Under the pieces are notes generated by a model. The model saw only the letters and a list, made by a program, of their open reading frames with translations. It ran no database searches and was not told where the DNA came from. A DNA stretch of 35,782 nucleotides from Rhodospirillaceae bacterium (lineage in GTDB: Bacteria > Pseudomonadota > Alphaproteobacteria > JAEULC01). Both the position numbers and the translations under genes were made by a program. The DNA is taken from contig JAHFPH010000024.1 in NCBI GenBank assembly GCA_023266845.1, positions 1 through 35,782 of the forward strand, written 5' to 3'. Below, piece by piece: positions 16,694 through 25,475 of this stretch (within the stretch, counting starts at the first letter, position 1; each line of letters starts with the position of its first letter).

Positions 16694-17803
16694 CTATTTC
16701 ACGACGATCGTCTTTCCGTTCACGCGCCGGCGCTCGATCGCTTTCCAGTCCCAATCTATGCCGAGGCCGGGCTTGGCCGACGGCACGGCATGGCCGTCCT
16801 TGATGGTCATGCGCGACTGGGTGATGTCGTCGAGCTGCGGAATGTATTCCACCCAGCGCGCGTTCGGCACCGCCGCGCACAAGGCGACGTGCAGCTCCAT
16901 CAGGAAATGCGGGCAGATCCAGGCGTTGAACGTCTCGGCCAGGTGCGCCACCTTGAGCCACGGGGTGATGCCGCCGATCCGCGCCACGTCGGCCTGCACG
17001 ATGCCGCAGGCGCCGCGCTGCAGGTATTCGCGGAAGTGGCTGGGGTGGTAGATCGACTCGCCCACCGCGACCGGCAACGCGGTGGACCGCGACAGCCGCA
17101 CATGCCCGTCCAAATCTTCGGCCGGCAGCGGCTCCTCGAACCAGGCAAGGTCGAGCGCCTCGTAGCGGCGCGCACGGCGCATCGCTTCGGCCACGGTGAA
17201 GCCCTGGTTGGCGTCGACCATGATCTCGAAAGCGCCGCCCACGGCCTTGCGCACCGCCTCAAGCCGGGCGACGTCCTCGCTCACATGCGGCTTGCCCACC
17301 TTCATCTTGGCGCCCAGGAACCCCTGGCGCTTGGCCTCGACCGCTTCCTCCACCAGCTTCGCTTTGTCGATATGCAGCCAGCCGCCCTCGGTGGTGTACA
17401 GCGGCACGCGGGTTTGCGCGCCGCCCGCCATGACGTTGAGCGGCAATTTCGCGCGCCGGCAGCGCAGATCCCACAGCGCCGTGTCGATCGCGGCCAGCGC
17501 CAGGGCGGTGACCGCGCCCACCGCCGTGGCATGGGTGTGGAAGAACAGGTCCTTCCAGATCTGCTCCACCATGGCCGGGTCGCGCCCGATCAACTTCGGC
17601 GCCAGGTGGTCGGCGAGAAGCGCCACCACCGAACTGCCGCCCGTGCCGATCGTGTAGCTGTATCCCACGCCCACCGCGCCGTCGCTGTCCGTCACGCGCA
17701 GAACAGGCGTTTCCTGCGTCACGAAGGATTGGATCGCGTCGGTGCGCTTGACCTTGGGCGCCAGATCGACCTGCAGAATCTCGACGCGCGTTATCCTGGA
17801 CAT
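16694..17803 (-). CDS. Mandelate racemase / muconate lactonizing (enolase) superfamily acid-sugar dehydratase
   Basis: A 369-residue enzyme with the enolase capping domain (about 1-130) and TIM barrel. Visible active-site parts: Lys166-Met-Lys168, metal ligands Asp197 (VDANQG), Glu223 (WFEEPL) and Glu249 (VGES), and the Asp272 / His299 dyad in ICPHF. The KxK plus His-Asp arrangement is that of the mandelate racemase group, which includes many acid-sugar dehydratases. The substrate cannot be fixed from motifs. I prefer the ATG at 17803 (GGTGGGGG upstream) over a GTG at 17836. It is divergent from TRAP-3 across a 100-bp gap, so TRAP-3 may import its substrate. Confidence 0.88.
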   Translation of the reverse strand: MSRITRVEILQVDLAPKVKRTDAIQSFVTQETPVLRVTDSDGAVGVGYSYTIGTGGSSVVALLADHLAPKLIGRDPAMVEQIWKDLFFHTHATAVGAVTALALAAIDTALWDLRCRRAKLPLNVMAGGAQTRVPLYTTEGGWLHIDKAKLVEEAVEAKRQGFLGAKMKVGKPHVSEDVARLEAVRKAVGGAFEIMVDANQGFTVAEAMRRARRYEALDLAWFEEPLPAEDLDGHVRLSRSTALPVAVGESIYHPSHFREYLQRGACGIVQADVARIGGITPWLKVAHLAETFNAWICPHFLMELHVALCAAVPNARWVEYIPQLDDITQSRMTIKDGHAVPSAKPGLGIDWDWKAIERRRVNGKTIVVK

Positions 17804-17903
17804 GTCGGCCCCCACCGCTTGCTTGCGCGACTTCACGGTGCACGGCTATACCATTCGCAACGGGTTTTCCGCCAGAACCGCAAAACAACCTAGGGAGGAA
17901 ACG

Positions 17904-18890
17904 ATGCACTTCCGCTCAATCCCGGCCGTCCTGGCCGCGGTGGGTGCGCTCGCGCTGGCGATCGCGCCGGCCCAGGCGCAGACCAAGCTTAAATTCGCGC
18001 ATGTGTACGAGACCAACGAGCCCTACCACACCGAGGCGGTATGGGCGGCGGGCGAGATCGCCAAGCGCACCAACAACAAATACGCGATGGAAGTGTTTCC
18101 GGCATCGGCGCTGGGCAACGAGCAGCAGATCAACCAGGCGCTGCCGCTCGGCACCATCGACATCATCTACACCGGCACCGCCTTCGCCGGCTCCACGTTC
18201 AAACCGATCGCCATCTCGAACGCTCCTTACATCTTCACGGATTTCGATCACTGGAAGGCGTACCGCGACAGCGACCTGTTCAAAGAGCTGGTCGACGGCT
18301 ACGACAAGGCCTCGAACAACAAGATCGTGGCGCTGACCTATTATGGCGCGCGGCACACCACCGCCAACAAGGCGATCAATTCCCCGGCCGACATGAAGAA
18401 CATGAAGCTGCGCGTGCCGCAGGCCCCGCTGTACCTGATGTATGCCAAGGCCATGGGCGCCAACGCCACGCCGATCGCCTTCGCCGAGGTATATTTGGCG
18501 CTGCAGAACAAGACGGTCGACGGCCAGGAAAATCCGCTGCCGACGATCATGGCCAAGAAGTTCTACGAGGTGCAGACGCACATCAACCTGACCAACCACA
18601 TCATCGAGAACCTGGTCACGGTGGTTGGCGGCCCAACCTGGAACAAATTCACGGCCGACGAAAAGAAGACCGTCGAGGCGATATTCAAAGAGGCCGCGGG
18701 CCGCGCCACCGATGCGATCCGCAAGTCCGAACAGGCGCTGCCGGAAGAACTGAAAAAACTGGGCAAAACCGTCACCACGCCGGACTTAAAAGCGTTCCGC
18801 GAGGCGGCGGCGGTACTGCACAACGATGCGGCCGCCGGCGCCGGCTGGACCAAGGACCAGTACGATCGTCTGCAGAAACTGGCGAAGTAA
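17904..18890 (+). CDS. dctP: TRAP transporter solute-binding protein (TRAP-3)
   Basis: A 328-residue periplasmic receptor with a Sec signal peptide ending APAQAQ at about residue 26. Arg170 in MKLRVP is the ligand-binding arginine; the motif KTVDGQENPLPTI at about 203-215 differs from the DGAENN form of the TRAP-1 and TRAP-2 receptors, which implies a different ligand. GGGAGGAA lies 4 bases before the ATG at 17904. It heads dctP-dctQ-dctM-dioxygenase and is divergent from the enolase-family gene. Confidence 0.92.
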   Translation: MHFRSIPAVLAAVGALALAIAPAQAQTKLKFAHVYETNEPYHTEAVWAAGEIAKRTNNKYAMEVFPASALGNEQQINQALPLGTIDIIYTGTAFAGSTFKPIAISNAPYIFTDFDHWKAYRDSDLFKELVDGYDKASNNKIVALTYYGARHTTANKAINSPADMKNMKLRVPQAPLYLMYAKAMGANATPIAFAEVYLALQNKTVDGQENPLPTIMAKKFYEVQTHINLTNHIIENLVTVVGGPTWNKFTADEKKTVEAIFKEAAGRATDAIRKSEQALPEELKKLGKTVTTPDLKAFREAAAVLHNDAAAGAGWTKDQYDRLQKLAK

Positions 18891-18904
18891 ACGGCTGTCG
18901 CAGT

Positions 18905-18932
18905 GGGGGCGCCCGCGCAATGCGGCGCCCCC
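18905..18932 (+). promoter_or_regulatory. GC-rich hairpin between dctP and dctQ (TRAP-3)
   Basis: A perfect 9-bp inverted repeat, GGGGGCGCC / GGCGCCCCC, with a 10-base loop begins 14 bases after the dctP stop. No T run follows. It lies in the 66-bp gap before dctQ, matching the position of the hairpins in the other importer operons. Confidence 0.6.
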
Positions 18933-18956
18933 GACGCGGCAATTAGGGGGCGAGCA

Positions 18957-19520
18957 TTGAACGACTCCGCGCCGAAGAAGGATATGGAAATGGCGCCGTT
19001 GCCCGGCGCCGACGACGCGAATTTCGATCTGCGTCAGTTCGCCTGGGAGGACTGGGTGGCCTTCGCGCTGTTCTGGGGCCTTACCCTGGTCGTGTTCCTG
19101 CAGTTTTTCACGCGCTATGTGCTGAACGACTCGCTTGCCTGGACCGAGGAGATCGCGCGCTACCTGCTGATCATGGTGGCGTTCATCGGCGGCGGCATGG
19201 CCGTGCGCCGCATGTCGCATATCCATGTCGAGTTCTTCTACGTCTACTTGAGCAAGCGCACGGCCTTCATCCTGTCGACCGTCGTCGACGTCATCCGCGC
19301 GGCGTTTTTCGCCTATTCCACCTATCTCGGCTGGCGCGTGACCGAGATTATGCAGTTTCAGCGCATGGTGGTGATCGAGTGGCCGATGAGCATCGTTTAC
19401 GGCGCCGCGTTTCTAGGCCTTGGAATCATGACGCTGCGCTCGATCCAGGTGGCGATCGTCAATTGGCGAAGCGGTGAAAGCGCGCTGACCCGCGTGACCA
19501 CCGAGGGCCGCCTGCAATGA
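18957..19520 (+). CDS. dctQ: TRAP transporter small membrane subunit (TRAP-3)
   Basis: A 187-residue DctQ-type protein. A hydrophilic N-terminal tail of about 30 residues precedes four membrane segments; FFTRYVLNDSLAWTEEIARYLLIM and VRRMSHIHVEFF are the family marks. The TTG at 18957 is chosen because GGGGG lies about 6 bases upstream; an ATG at 18903 would place the start inside the intercistronic hairpin. The stop overlaps the dctM start as ATGA. Confidence 0.85.
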   Translation: MNDSAPKKDMEMAPLPGADDANFDLRQFAWEDWVAFALFWGLTLVVFLQFFTRYVLNDSLAWTEEIARYLLIMVAFIGGGMAVRRMSHIHVEFFYVYLSKRTAFILSTVVDVIRAAFFAYSTYLGWRVTEIMQFQRMVVIEWPMSIVYGAAFLGLGIMTLRSIQVAIVNWRSGESALTRVTTEGRLQ

Positions 19521-20932
19521 CCACTATCCTGTTCGCCTCGTTCCTGGGGCTGATGCTGATCGGCGTGCCGGTGGCGCTCGCGCTGGCCGGATCGTCGCTG
19601 CTCTATGTGCTGGGCGAAGGCAACATGCCGGCGCTGGTGGTGGTGCACCGCATGGTCGGCGGCGTCGATTCCTTTCCATTGCTGGCGATCCCGTTCTTCA
19701 TCATGGCCGGAAGCCTGATGAACACCGGCGGCATCACCGAGCGCATCTACAATTTCGCGTTGGCGCTGGTCGGCTGGATGAAAGGGGGCCTCGGCCACGT
19801 CAACGTCGTGGGCTCGGTGATCTTCGCCGGCATGTCGGGCACGGCGGTGGCCGACGCCGGGGGCCTCGGCAATATCGAGATCCGCGCCATGCGCGACCAC
19901 GGCTACGACGTCGAATTCTCCGTCGGCATCACCGGAGCGTCGGCGACCATCGGGCCGATCATCCCGCCGTCGCTGCCCATGGTGATTTTCGGCGTCATGG
20001 CCAACACCTCGATCGGCCAGCTGTTCGCCGCCGGTTTCATTCCCGGCCTGCTGATGGCCGCGACGCTGATGGGCATGGTGGCCTATTACGCGCATACCCG
20101 CGGCTTCCAGCGCGACGCGCAGTTCTCGTGGCTGACGCTCGGCTGGGCGTTCGGCGAACTGGTCGCGGTGCTGCTGACGGGCTACATCGCCTACGAGCTG
20201 TGGTTCGACGAAGACCTGAAATACCTGCCGCTTTGGCTGCGCGGGCCGGCGCCGGTCGCGATGTTCGTCGCCTGCGCCCTGGTGCCGCGGTTCCAGGCCT
20301 TTCTGCCGCTGATGACGCCGGTGCTGCTGATCGGCGGCATGAGCACCGGCGCCTTCACGCCGACCGAGGCCGCCATCGCCGCCGCCGTTTACGCAATCGT
20401 CCTGGGCATGGGGGTGTATCGGACCCTGACATGGCGCGGCTTGATCCGCGTCAGCATGGAGACGATCGAAACCACGGCGATCATCCTTCTGATCGTCGCC
20501 GGCGCTTCGATCTTCGGCTACATCATCACCACCACCAAGATCACCGACAACATCGCCGACGCCGTGCTGGCCGTCACCGACACGCGGTGGATCGTGCTGC
20601 TGCTGGTGAACGTGTTCCTGCTTGTGGTCGGCTGCTTCATGGAGACGATCGCCGCCATCACCATCCTGGTGCCGGTGCTGATGCCGCTGATGACCAAGAT
20701 CGGCGTCGATCCGGTGCATTTCGGGCTGATCATGGTGCTGAACCTGATGATCGGCCTGTTGACCCCGCCGGTGGGCATGGTGCTTTACATCCTGGCCCGG
20801 GTCGCCAATATCTCGTTCGAGCGCACCACGCGCGCCTGTGTGCCGTTCCTGATACCGTTGCTGATCACACTGGGGCTGGTAACCTATATCCCGCAGCTGT
20901 CGCTGTGGCTGCCGACCATCTTCTATCGGTGA
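19517..20932 (+). CDS. dctM: TRAP transporter large membrane subunit, enlarged (TRAP-3)
   Basis: A 471-residue DctM-type protein, about 45 residues longer than the other two here (427 and 429). Family marks are GMSGTAVADAGGLGNIEIRAM, ATIGPIIPPSLPMVIFG, GAFTPTEAAI and NLMIGLLTPPVGMVLYI. The extra length falls at about residues 211-258, between the first half and the GAFTPTEA segment, and includes two hydrophobic stretches (LVAVLLTGYIAYELW and PVAMFVACALV). It overlaps dctQ by four bases, and its TGA overlaps a possible GTG start of the dioxygenase gene. Confidence 0.92.
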   Translation: MTTILFASFLGLMLIGVPVALALAGSSLLYVLGEGNMPALVVVHRMVGGVDSFPLLAIPFFIMAGSLMNTGGITERIYNFALALVGWMKGGLGHVNVVGSVIFAGMSGTAVADAGGLGNIEIRAMRDHGYDVEFSVGITGASATIGPIIPPSLPMVIFGVMANTSIGQLFAAGFIPGLLMAATLMGMVAYYAHTRGFQRDAQFSWLTLGWAFGELVAVLLTGYIAYELWFDEDLKYLPLWLRGPAPVAMFVACALVPRFQAFLPLMTPVLLIGGMSTGAFTPTEAAIAAAVYAIVLGMGVYRTLTWRGLIRVSMETIETTAIILLIVAGASIFGYIITTTKITDNIADAVLAVTDTRWIVLLLVNVFLLVVGCFMETIAAITILVPVLMPLMTKIGVDPVHFGLIMVLNLMIGLLTPPVGMVLYILARVANISFERTTRACVPFLIPLLITLGLVTYIPQLSLWLPTIFYR

Positions 20933-20937
20933 ACAGA

Positions 20938-21750
20938 ATGGACACCGCCACCATTCCTCGTCTTTCCGCCAACGAAGTGGCGGCCTACCGTCGCGACGGC
21001 TATGTGATCCCGCGCTGGCGCCTATCAGCGGCGAAGCTTTCCGTTTTGCGCGCGGCGCTCGACCGCTTGATCGCCGACAACCCCGAGATCAGGCCCGAGC
21101 AGCTCATCAGCGCGCATCTGAAAGCCGGGCCCGAGCGCACGCGCGGCAGCCAGGCGTTCCTGGACTTCGCGCGCGACCCCGCGCTGCTCGACGTGATCGA
21201 ACAGGCGATCGGCCCGGACATCATCCTGTGGGGCTGCCAGGTGTTCTGCAAGCCGCCCAAGGACGGGATGGAAGTGCCGATGCACCAGGACGGGCGCTAT
21301 TGGCCGATCCGGCCGCTCGCCACCTGCACCGCCTGGGTGGCGCTGGACGACTCGCGGCCGGAAAACGGCTGCATGCGCGTGGTGCCCGGCTCGCACAGGA
21401 ACGGCCATGTCTATTCGCACCGCAAGGACACGCGGCCCGATCTGGCGCTCGACCTGGTACTCGAGGACGGGCAGGTCAAGATGGAAGAAGCGCGCGACCT
21501 GGTGCTCGAGGCCGGGCAGTTGTCGCTGCACGACGTCTATATGGTGCACGGCTCGAATCCCAACCGCTCGGCCAAGCGGCGCGCCGGCGTGGCATTCCGC
21601 TATATGCCGGCCAGCTCGCTGTTCGATCGCGCGCTCTACAAACCGCAGACCCGCGCCGACGGCCACGTGGTCGACTTCACCAACCGTCCGATCTTCCTGG
21701 TGCGCGGCAAGGACAGGGCGGGCAACGACTTGGCTGCTGGACGGGCATAA
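20938..21750 (+). CDS. Phytanoyl-CoA dioxygenase-family Fe(II)/2-oxoglutarate oxygenase
   Basis: A 270-residue PhyH-type oxygenase. The iron triad is His116 and Asp118 (MHQDGRYWP) with His204 (YMVHGSNPN); Arg210 is placed to hold 2-oxoglutarate. GCMRVVPGSH is also typical. Bacterial members hydroxylate or demethylate small molecules; this one's substrate is unknown. Its place as the last gene of the TRAP-3 operon suggests that it acts on the imported solute. The ATG at 20938 has no clear ribosome site; a GTG at 20929 forming GTGA with the dctM stop is an equally good start by coupling. Confidence 0.88.
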   Translation: MDTATIPRLSANEVAAYRRDGYVIPRWRLSAAKLSVLRAALDRLIADNPEIRPEQLISAHLKAGPERTRGSQAFLDFARDPALLDVIEQAIGPDIILWGCQVFCKPPKDGMEVPMHQDGRYWPIRPLATCTAWVALDDSRPENGCMRVVPGSHRNGHVYSHRKDTRPDLALDLVLEDGQVKMEEARDLVLEAGQLSLHDVYMVHGSNPNRSAKRRAGVAFRYMPASSLFDRALYKPQTRADGHVVDFTNRPIFLVRGKDRAGNDLAAGRA

Positions 21751-21775
21751 ACGCAATACGGCATTCAGAAATACC

Positions 21776-22675
21776 TTAGCGCGGCAACGGCTTCCAGCCC
21801 TCGGGAGTCCACTTGAACAGGTCTAAACTGAGCGGCCGCTCCGCGCCCAGTGCCGCTTCGCGAACCATTCTGCGTATTGCCCCGATTGCGTCGGCATCTA
21901 CGCCATTTCCATAGATGACAATATTGTTCGCAGGAACCGCCACGATGAGCTGCCCCTTGATCGCTTTGGCGTATTTTCCCCATTGCTGATGTGCCAGCAA
22001 GCGACTCGATTCGTAGTAGTCGCCTGGCAAATAGCCGATGGACCCCTTCTTCAGCGTCTGCGCCACGAAGGTCATTGACCCCAGGATTTTGAGAGTGTTG
22101 GCCGTCGCTATCGCGATCGCCTCATCTTTTGACACACCTAGTTTGGTCAAATCGGCGTACTGGATCGTCCTGGCCGTGCGGGAGCTATCGAGAAGACATA
22201 TCACCCAAAGATCGGCCACCAACGGCGCAGCGATCGGTTCCTCAAGCGCGGTAGTAGGCTTTTGCTTGAGGGCCGCACGCAGCTGCTCGACATATCCAAC
22301 CGGCCGTACCGCAGCACGAAGATTTGCCCTGGCGGGCGCATCCGACTCATCGATCATCGAGGGGCTGATTGTTCGCACGAAGTCCGTCAATGCGTCGCCG
22401 CACTGGGTCCGATTTTTCTTGCAGAACGCCCAAATGCGATTCAGGGAAATCTCGGATGGGGCGGTGCGGCCTGGCGCCAATACCGACAATCTGAGGGGGC
22501 CGCTGACCGACACCGACGCGTTCGGAATTGTCTGTGCCACCATCTTGGAGGCAAAGGTGGTGAAGTCGTTGACATTGGCCGGCGGGTCGGCCGCCAGTGC
22601 AGGTGATCCGAAGGTCGCAGCCGCCAACGCAAACAGAAAAGCGGCTATCGCCGACTGCAAGCGGCGGCTATCCAT
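21776..22675 (-). CDS. Secreted DUF1444-like protein, function unknown
   Basis: A 299-residue protein with a Sec signal peptide (about 1-29, ending ALAAD). The middle segment VADLWVICLLDSSRTARTIQYADLTKLGVS, given here in parts as ADLWVICLLD and YADLTKLGVS, and the following helix with AIATANTLKIL resemble the DUF1444 (YtpQ) pattern, although that family is usually cytoplasmic. Two cysteines in FCKKNRTQCGD could bridge. GGAGT lies 8 bases before the ATG. The gene is visibly less GC-rich than its neighbours, which hints at separate origin. It is convergent with the dioxygenase gene and divergent from the IlvD/Edd gene. I cannot assign a function. Confidence 0.7.
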   Translation of the reverse strand: MDSRRLQSAIAAFLFALAAATFGSPALAADPPANVNDFTTFASKMVAQTIPNASVSVSGPLRLSVLAPGRTAPSEISLNRIWAFCKKNRTQCGDALTDFVRTISPSMIDESDAPARANLRAAVRPVGYVEQLRAALKQKPTTALEEPIAAPLVADLWVICLLDSSRTARTIQYADLTKLGVSKDEAIAIATANTLKILGSMTFVAQTLKKGSIGYLPGDYYESSRLLAHQQWGKYAKAIKGQLIVAVPANNIVIYGNGVDADAIGAIRRMVREAALGAERPLSLDLFKWTPEGWKPLPR

Positions 22676-22889
22676 TGAAGCACTCCAATTGCTATGCCCG
22701 AATCACGACCCGGCAGCCATCGGTTGAAGAATACACGAGCGCGGCTCGGGTTGCGAGCCGGGCAACGCAGGTCGCAATGCGGTCTGCCAATCCTTGAATT
22801 TGCTGTACTGATCTAGCAGCTTGAAGCATGTCCAACGACGGGACTAAAGTCCCTACCCCCAACGGATTTACCTCAGAGGAAACGCGCCC
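22676..22889. promoter_or_regulatory. Divergent control region with two inverted repeats
   Basis: A 214-bp gap between the DUF1444-like gene and the IlvD/Edd gene. It contains a stem CGGCTCG / CGAGCCG (22742-22760) and a 14-bp palindrome GGGACTAAAGTCCC (22840-22853), the latter 36 bases before the dehydratase start and a fair operator candidate. GAGGAAA before 22890 is the ribosome site. I see no clear sigma70 pair; TTGAAT at 22794-22799 is only a weak -35 candidate. Confidence 0.45.
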
Positions 22890-24614
22890 ATGGCCAAAAC
22901 GAGCCGCAAGCTCCGATCGACCGAATGGTTCGGCAAGATGGACCGCGACGGCATGGCGCACCGGTCCTGGACCAAGAACATGGGCATTCCGCACGACGAG
23001 TTCGACGGGCGGCCGGTCATCGGCATCGCCAATTCCTGGTCGGAGCTGACGCCCTGCAACGCGCATTTCCGCCAGATCGCCGACCACGTCAAGCGCGGCG
23101 TGTACGAAGCCGGCGGATTTCCGATGGAATTCCCCACCTTCTCGACCGGCGAAGTGCTGATGCGCCCGACCGCCATGCTGTTCCGCAACTTGATGAGCAT
23201 GGACGTGGAAGAGACGCTGCGCTCGTGCCCGATCGACGGCGTCGTGCTGCTCGCGGGCTGCGACAAGACCACCCCGGCCGAGCTGATGGGCGCGGCCTCG
23301 GTGGACCTGCCCACCATCCTGGTCTCGGGCGGGCCGATGCTGAACGGCCGCTGGCGCGACCAGACCATCGGCTCCGGCACGCATGTGTGGAAGCTCAGCG
23401 AAATGGTGCGTGCGGGCGACTTGACGCTGGCCGATTTCATGGGCGCCGAGGCCTGCATGTCGCGCTCGGCCGGGCACTGCATGACCATGGGCACCGCGTC
23501 CACCATGGCCAGCATGGCGGAAGCCCTGGGCATCGCGCTTTCGACCAACGCTGCGATCCCGGCGGTCGATTCGCGCCGTTACGTGCTGGCGCAGATGGCG
23601 GGAAGGCGCATCGTCGAGATGGTGCGCGAGGACCTGACCATCTCGAAAATCCTCACGCGCAAGGCGTTCGAGAACGCGATCCGCGTCAACGCCGCGATCG
23701 GCGGCTCGACCAACGCCGTGATCCACCTGCTGGCGATCGCCGGGCGCGTCGGCGTGGCGCTGAACCTGAAGGATTTCGACGAGCAGGCGCACGATCTGCC
23801 CTGCCTGGTCAACCTGATGCCCTCGGGCAAGTACCTGATGGAGGATTTCTACTACGCCGGCGGCCTGCCCGTGGTGATGAAAGAGATGGGCGACCAGCTG
23901 CACCGCGACGCGCTGACCGTCAGCGGCAAGTCCATGGGCGAGGAAGTCGAGGGCGCGGAATGCTGGAACCGCGACGTAATCTTCCCCTACAAGAAGCCGT
24001 TCAAGAAGCAGGCGGGCATCGCCGTGCTTAAGGGCAATCTGTGCCCCGACGGCGCGGTGATCAAGCCGTCGGCCGCCACGCCCGGGCTTCTGAAGCATCG
24101 CGGCCGCGCCGTGGTGTTCGAGAACATCGAGCATTGCCGCCAGCGCACCGACGATCCGAAGCTCGACATCGACGAGACTTGCGTGATGGTGCTGAAGAAT
24201 TGCGGACCCAAGGGCTATCCCGGCATGGCCGAGGTCGGCAACATGCCGCTGCCGCCCAAGCTTTTGAAAAAAGGCGTCACCGACATGGTGCGCATCTCGG
24301 ATGCGCGCATGTCGGGCACCGCCTACGGCACCGTGGCGCTGCATATAGCGCCCGAGGCGGCGGTGGGCGGCCCGCTGGCGCTGGTCAAAGACGGCGACAT
24401 GATCGAGCTCGACGTGAGCAAGCGCCGGCTGCATCTCGACGTGCCGGAGGCGGAATTGAAGAAGCGCCGCGCCGCCTGGAAGCCGCCCAAGGAATATCTG
24501 CCGCGCGGCTATGCCAGGCTCTACACCGATCACGTGACGCAGGCGGACAAGGGCGCCGACCTGGACTTCCTGGTGGGCAAGAGCGGGCGCTTCGTGCCGC
24601 GCGAAAACCACTAG
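22890..24614 (+). CDS. IlvD/Edd-family sugar-acid dehydratase (L-arabinonate/D-xylonate dehydratase type)
   Basis: A 574-residue iron-sulfur dehydratase. Candidate [2Fe-2S] ligands are Cys56 (LTPCNAHF), Cys124 (AGCDKTTP) and Cys198 (AGHCMTMG); Lys126 in CDKT fits the carbamylated lysine of the Rhizobium L-arabinonate dehydratase, whose cysteine spacing, as I recall it, is nearly the same. SDARMSGTAYG near the C-terminus supplies the catalytic serine. Length and the HVKRGVYEAGGFPMEFPT segment favour the sugar-acid branch over true IlvD. It would convert an aldonate to a 2-keto-3-deoxy acid. GAGGAAA precedes the ATG. A kinase-like gene follows after 18 bases. Confidence 0.88.
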   Translation: MAKTSRKLRSTEWFGKMDRDGMAHRSWTKNMGIPHDEFDGRPVIGIANSWSELTPCNAHFRQIADHVKRGVYEAGGFPMEFPTFSTGEVLMRPTAMLFRNLMSMDVEETLRSCPIDGVVLLAGCDKTTPAELMGAASVDLPTILVSGGPMLNGRWRDQTIGSGTHVWKLSEMVRAGDLTLADFMGAEACMSRSAGHCMTMGTASTMASMAEALGIALSTNAAIPAVDSRRYVLAQMAGRRIVEMVREDLTISKILTRKAFENAIRVNAAIGGSTNAVIHLLAIAGRVGVALNLKDFDEQAHDLPCLVNLMPSGKYLMEDFYYAGGLPVVMKEMGDQLHRDALTVSGKSMGEEVEGAECWNRDVIFPYKKPFKKQAGIAVLKGNLCPDGAVIKPSAATPGLLKHRGRAVVFENIEHCRQRTDDPKLDIDETCVMVLKNCGPKGYPGMAEVGNMPLPPKLLKKGVTDMVRISDARMSGTAYGTVALHIAPEAAVGGPLALVKDGDMIELDVSKRRLHLDVPEAELKKRRAAWKPPKEYLPRGYARLYTDHVTQADKGADLDFLVGKSGRFVPRENH

Positions 24615-24632
24615 CGCCGACCCGGCGCCGGC

Positions 24633-25475
24633 ATGTGGCTCGCCGTCGACGCCGCGGGCGGCGCGGTTCGCGCCTGGCCGGTCGGCGGCGACGGCAACGC
24701 CGGCGAAGCGCGCGACGCGTCGGATCTGGCCGAGGCGGTCATGGCTTTCGGCGAAAAACCGGGATGCGCGGTCATCGACGGCGCGGCCGTCTCGCTTACC
24801 GTCGCCTGTCCCGCCGGAACTCCCGAATTGTCGGCCGCCGTGAAGGAAAGCCAGGAGCTTGGCGTTCCTTGCCATTTCCTGCCCATGCTGTCCGCACCCG
24901 ATCAAACGCCGGTGGCGGTGGCTCGCGCCTTGGGCGCGCTCGCGCAATTGCAGGCCGAACGCCCCACGGCGGCGCGGCATCTCGTCTGCATAGTCGACGC
25001 GCGCGCCACCTGGGTTCACGCGGAGGGCGGGCGATTTGCGCGCCTGTCGTGCCGCCCGATCGCGGCGGCGCTGCAACAGGCGCTGGGCCGACCCGAGGCC
25101 GCGCAGGCGGGGGCGACGGACGAGGACGACGATGTGGGATTCGAGCGCGGGCTGTCGCTGACCGAGGCGAGCGGCGATCCCGGCGACGCGATCAGCCAGG
25201 CGCTGGCCAGGGCTGCCGCCGGCGATTGGCGCGGCGGCGCGCTGGGCGCGGCCTTGGCCGGCGCGTTGATCGGCGCCGATGCGGCCAAGGGGCTGCGGCT
25301 GGGTCGCCTCGGCGGTCCGTTGGGGTTGGTGGGCGATGGGCTGTTGGCGCAACGCTATGCCGTGGCGCTCGGCCGTTTCGGCGTCGCGGTGCGGCGGTTG
25401 CAGCCCCGCGCCGCGTTCATCCGGGGCTGCCAAACCCTGGCGGCCGCACGCGGATTGATTCCAGCAAAGCCCTGA
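24633..25475 (+). CDS. Degenerate 2-keto-3-deoxygalactonokinase-like protein
   Basis: A 280-residue protein whose start and end fit the DgoK family: MWLAVDAAGGAVRAW lines up with the usual DWGTTNLRAW N-terminus, and ALAGALIGADAAKG (about 207-220), LVGDGLLAQRYAVAL (232-246) match the C-terminal helices. The phosphate-binding WGTTN element has become AAGGA, so ATP-dependent activity is doubtful. A low-complexity acidic stretch (TDEDDDVGF) lies near 162-170. No good ribosome site is seen; a small hairpin GCGCCG / CGGCGC (24614-24628) lies just before the ATG. Placement after a dehydratase fits a 2-keto-3-deoxy-acid kinase or a relic of one. Confidence 0.6.
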   Translation: MWLAVDAAGGAVRAWPVGGDGNAGEARDASDLAEAVMAFGEKPGCAVIDGAAVSLTVACPAGTPELSAAVKESQELGVPCHFLPMLSAPDQTPVAVARALGALAQLQAERPTAARHLVCIVDARATWVHAEGGRFARLSCRPIAAALQQALGRPEAAQAGATDEDDDVGFERGLSLTEASGDPGDAISQALARAAAGDWRGGALGAALAGALIGADAAKGLRLGRLGGPLGLVGDGLLAQRYAVALGRFGVAVRRLQPRAAFIRGCQTLAAARGLIPAKP

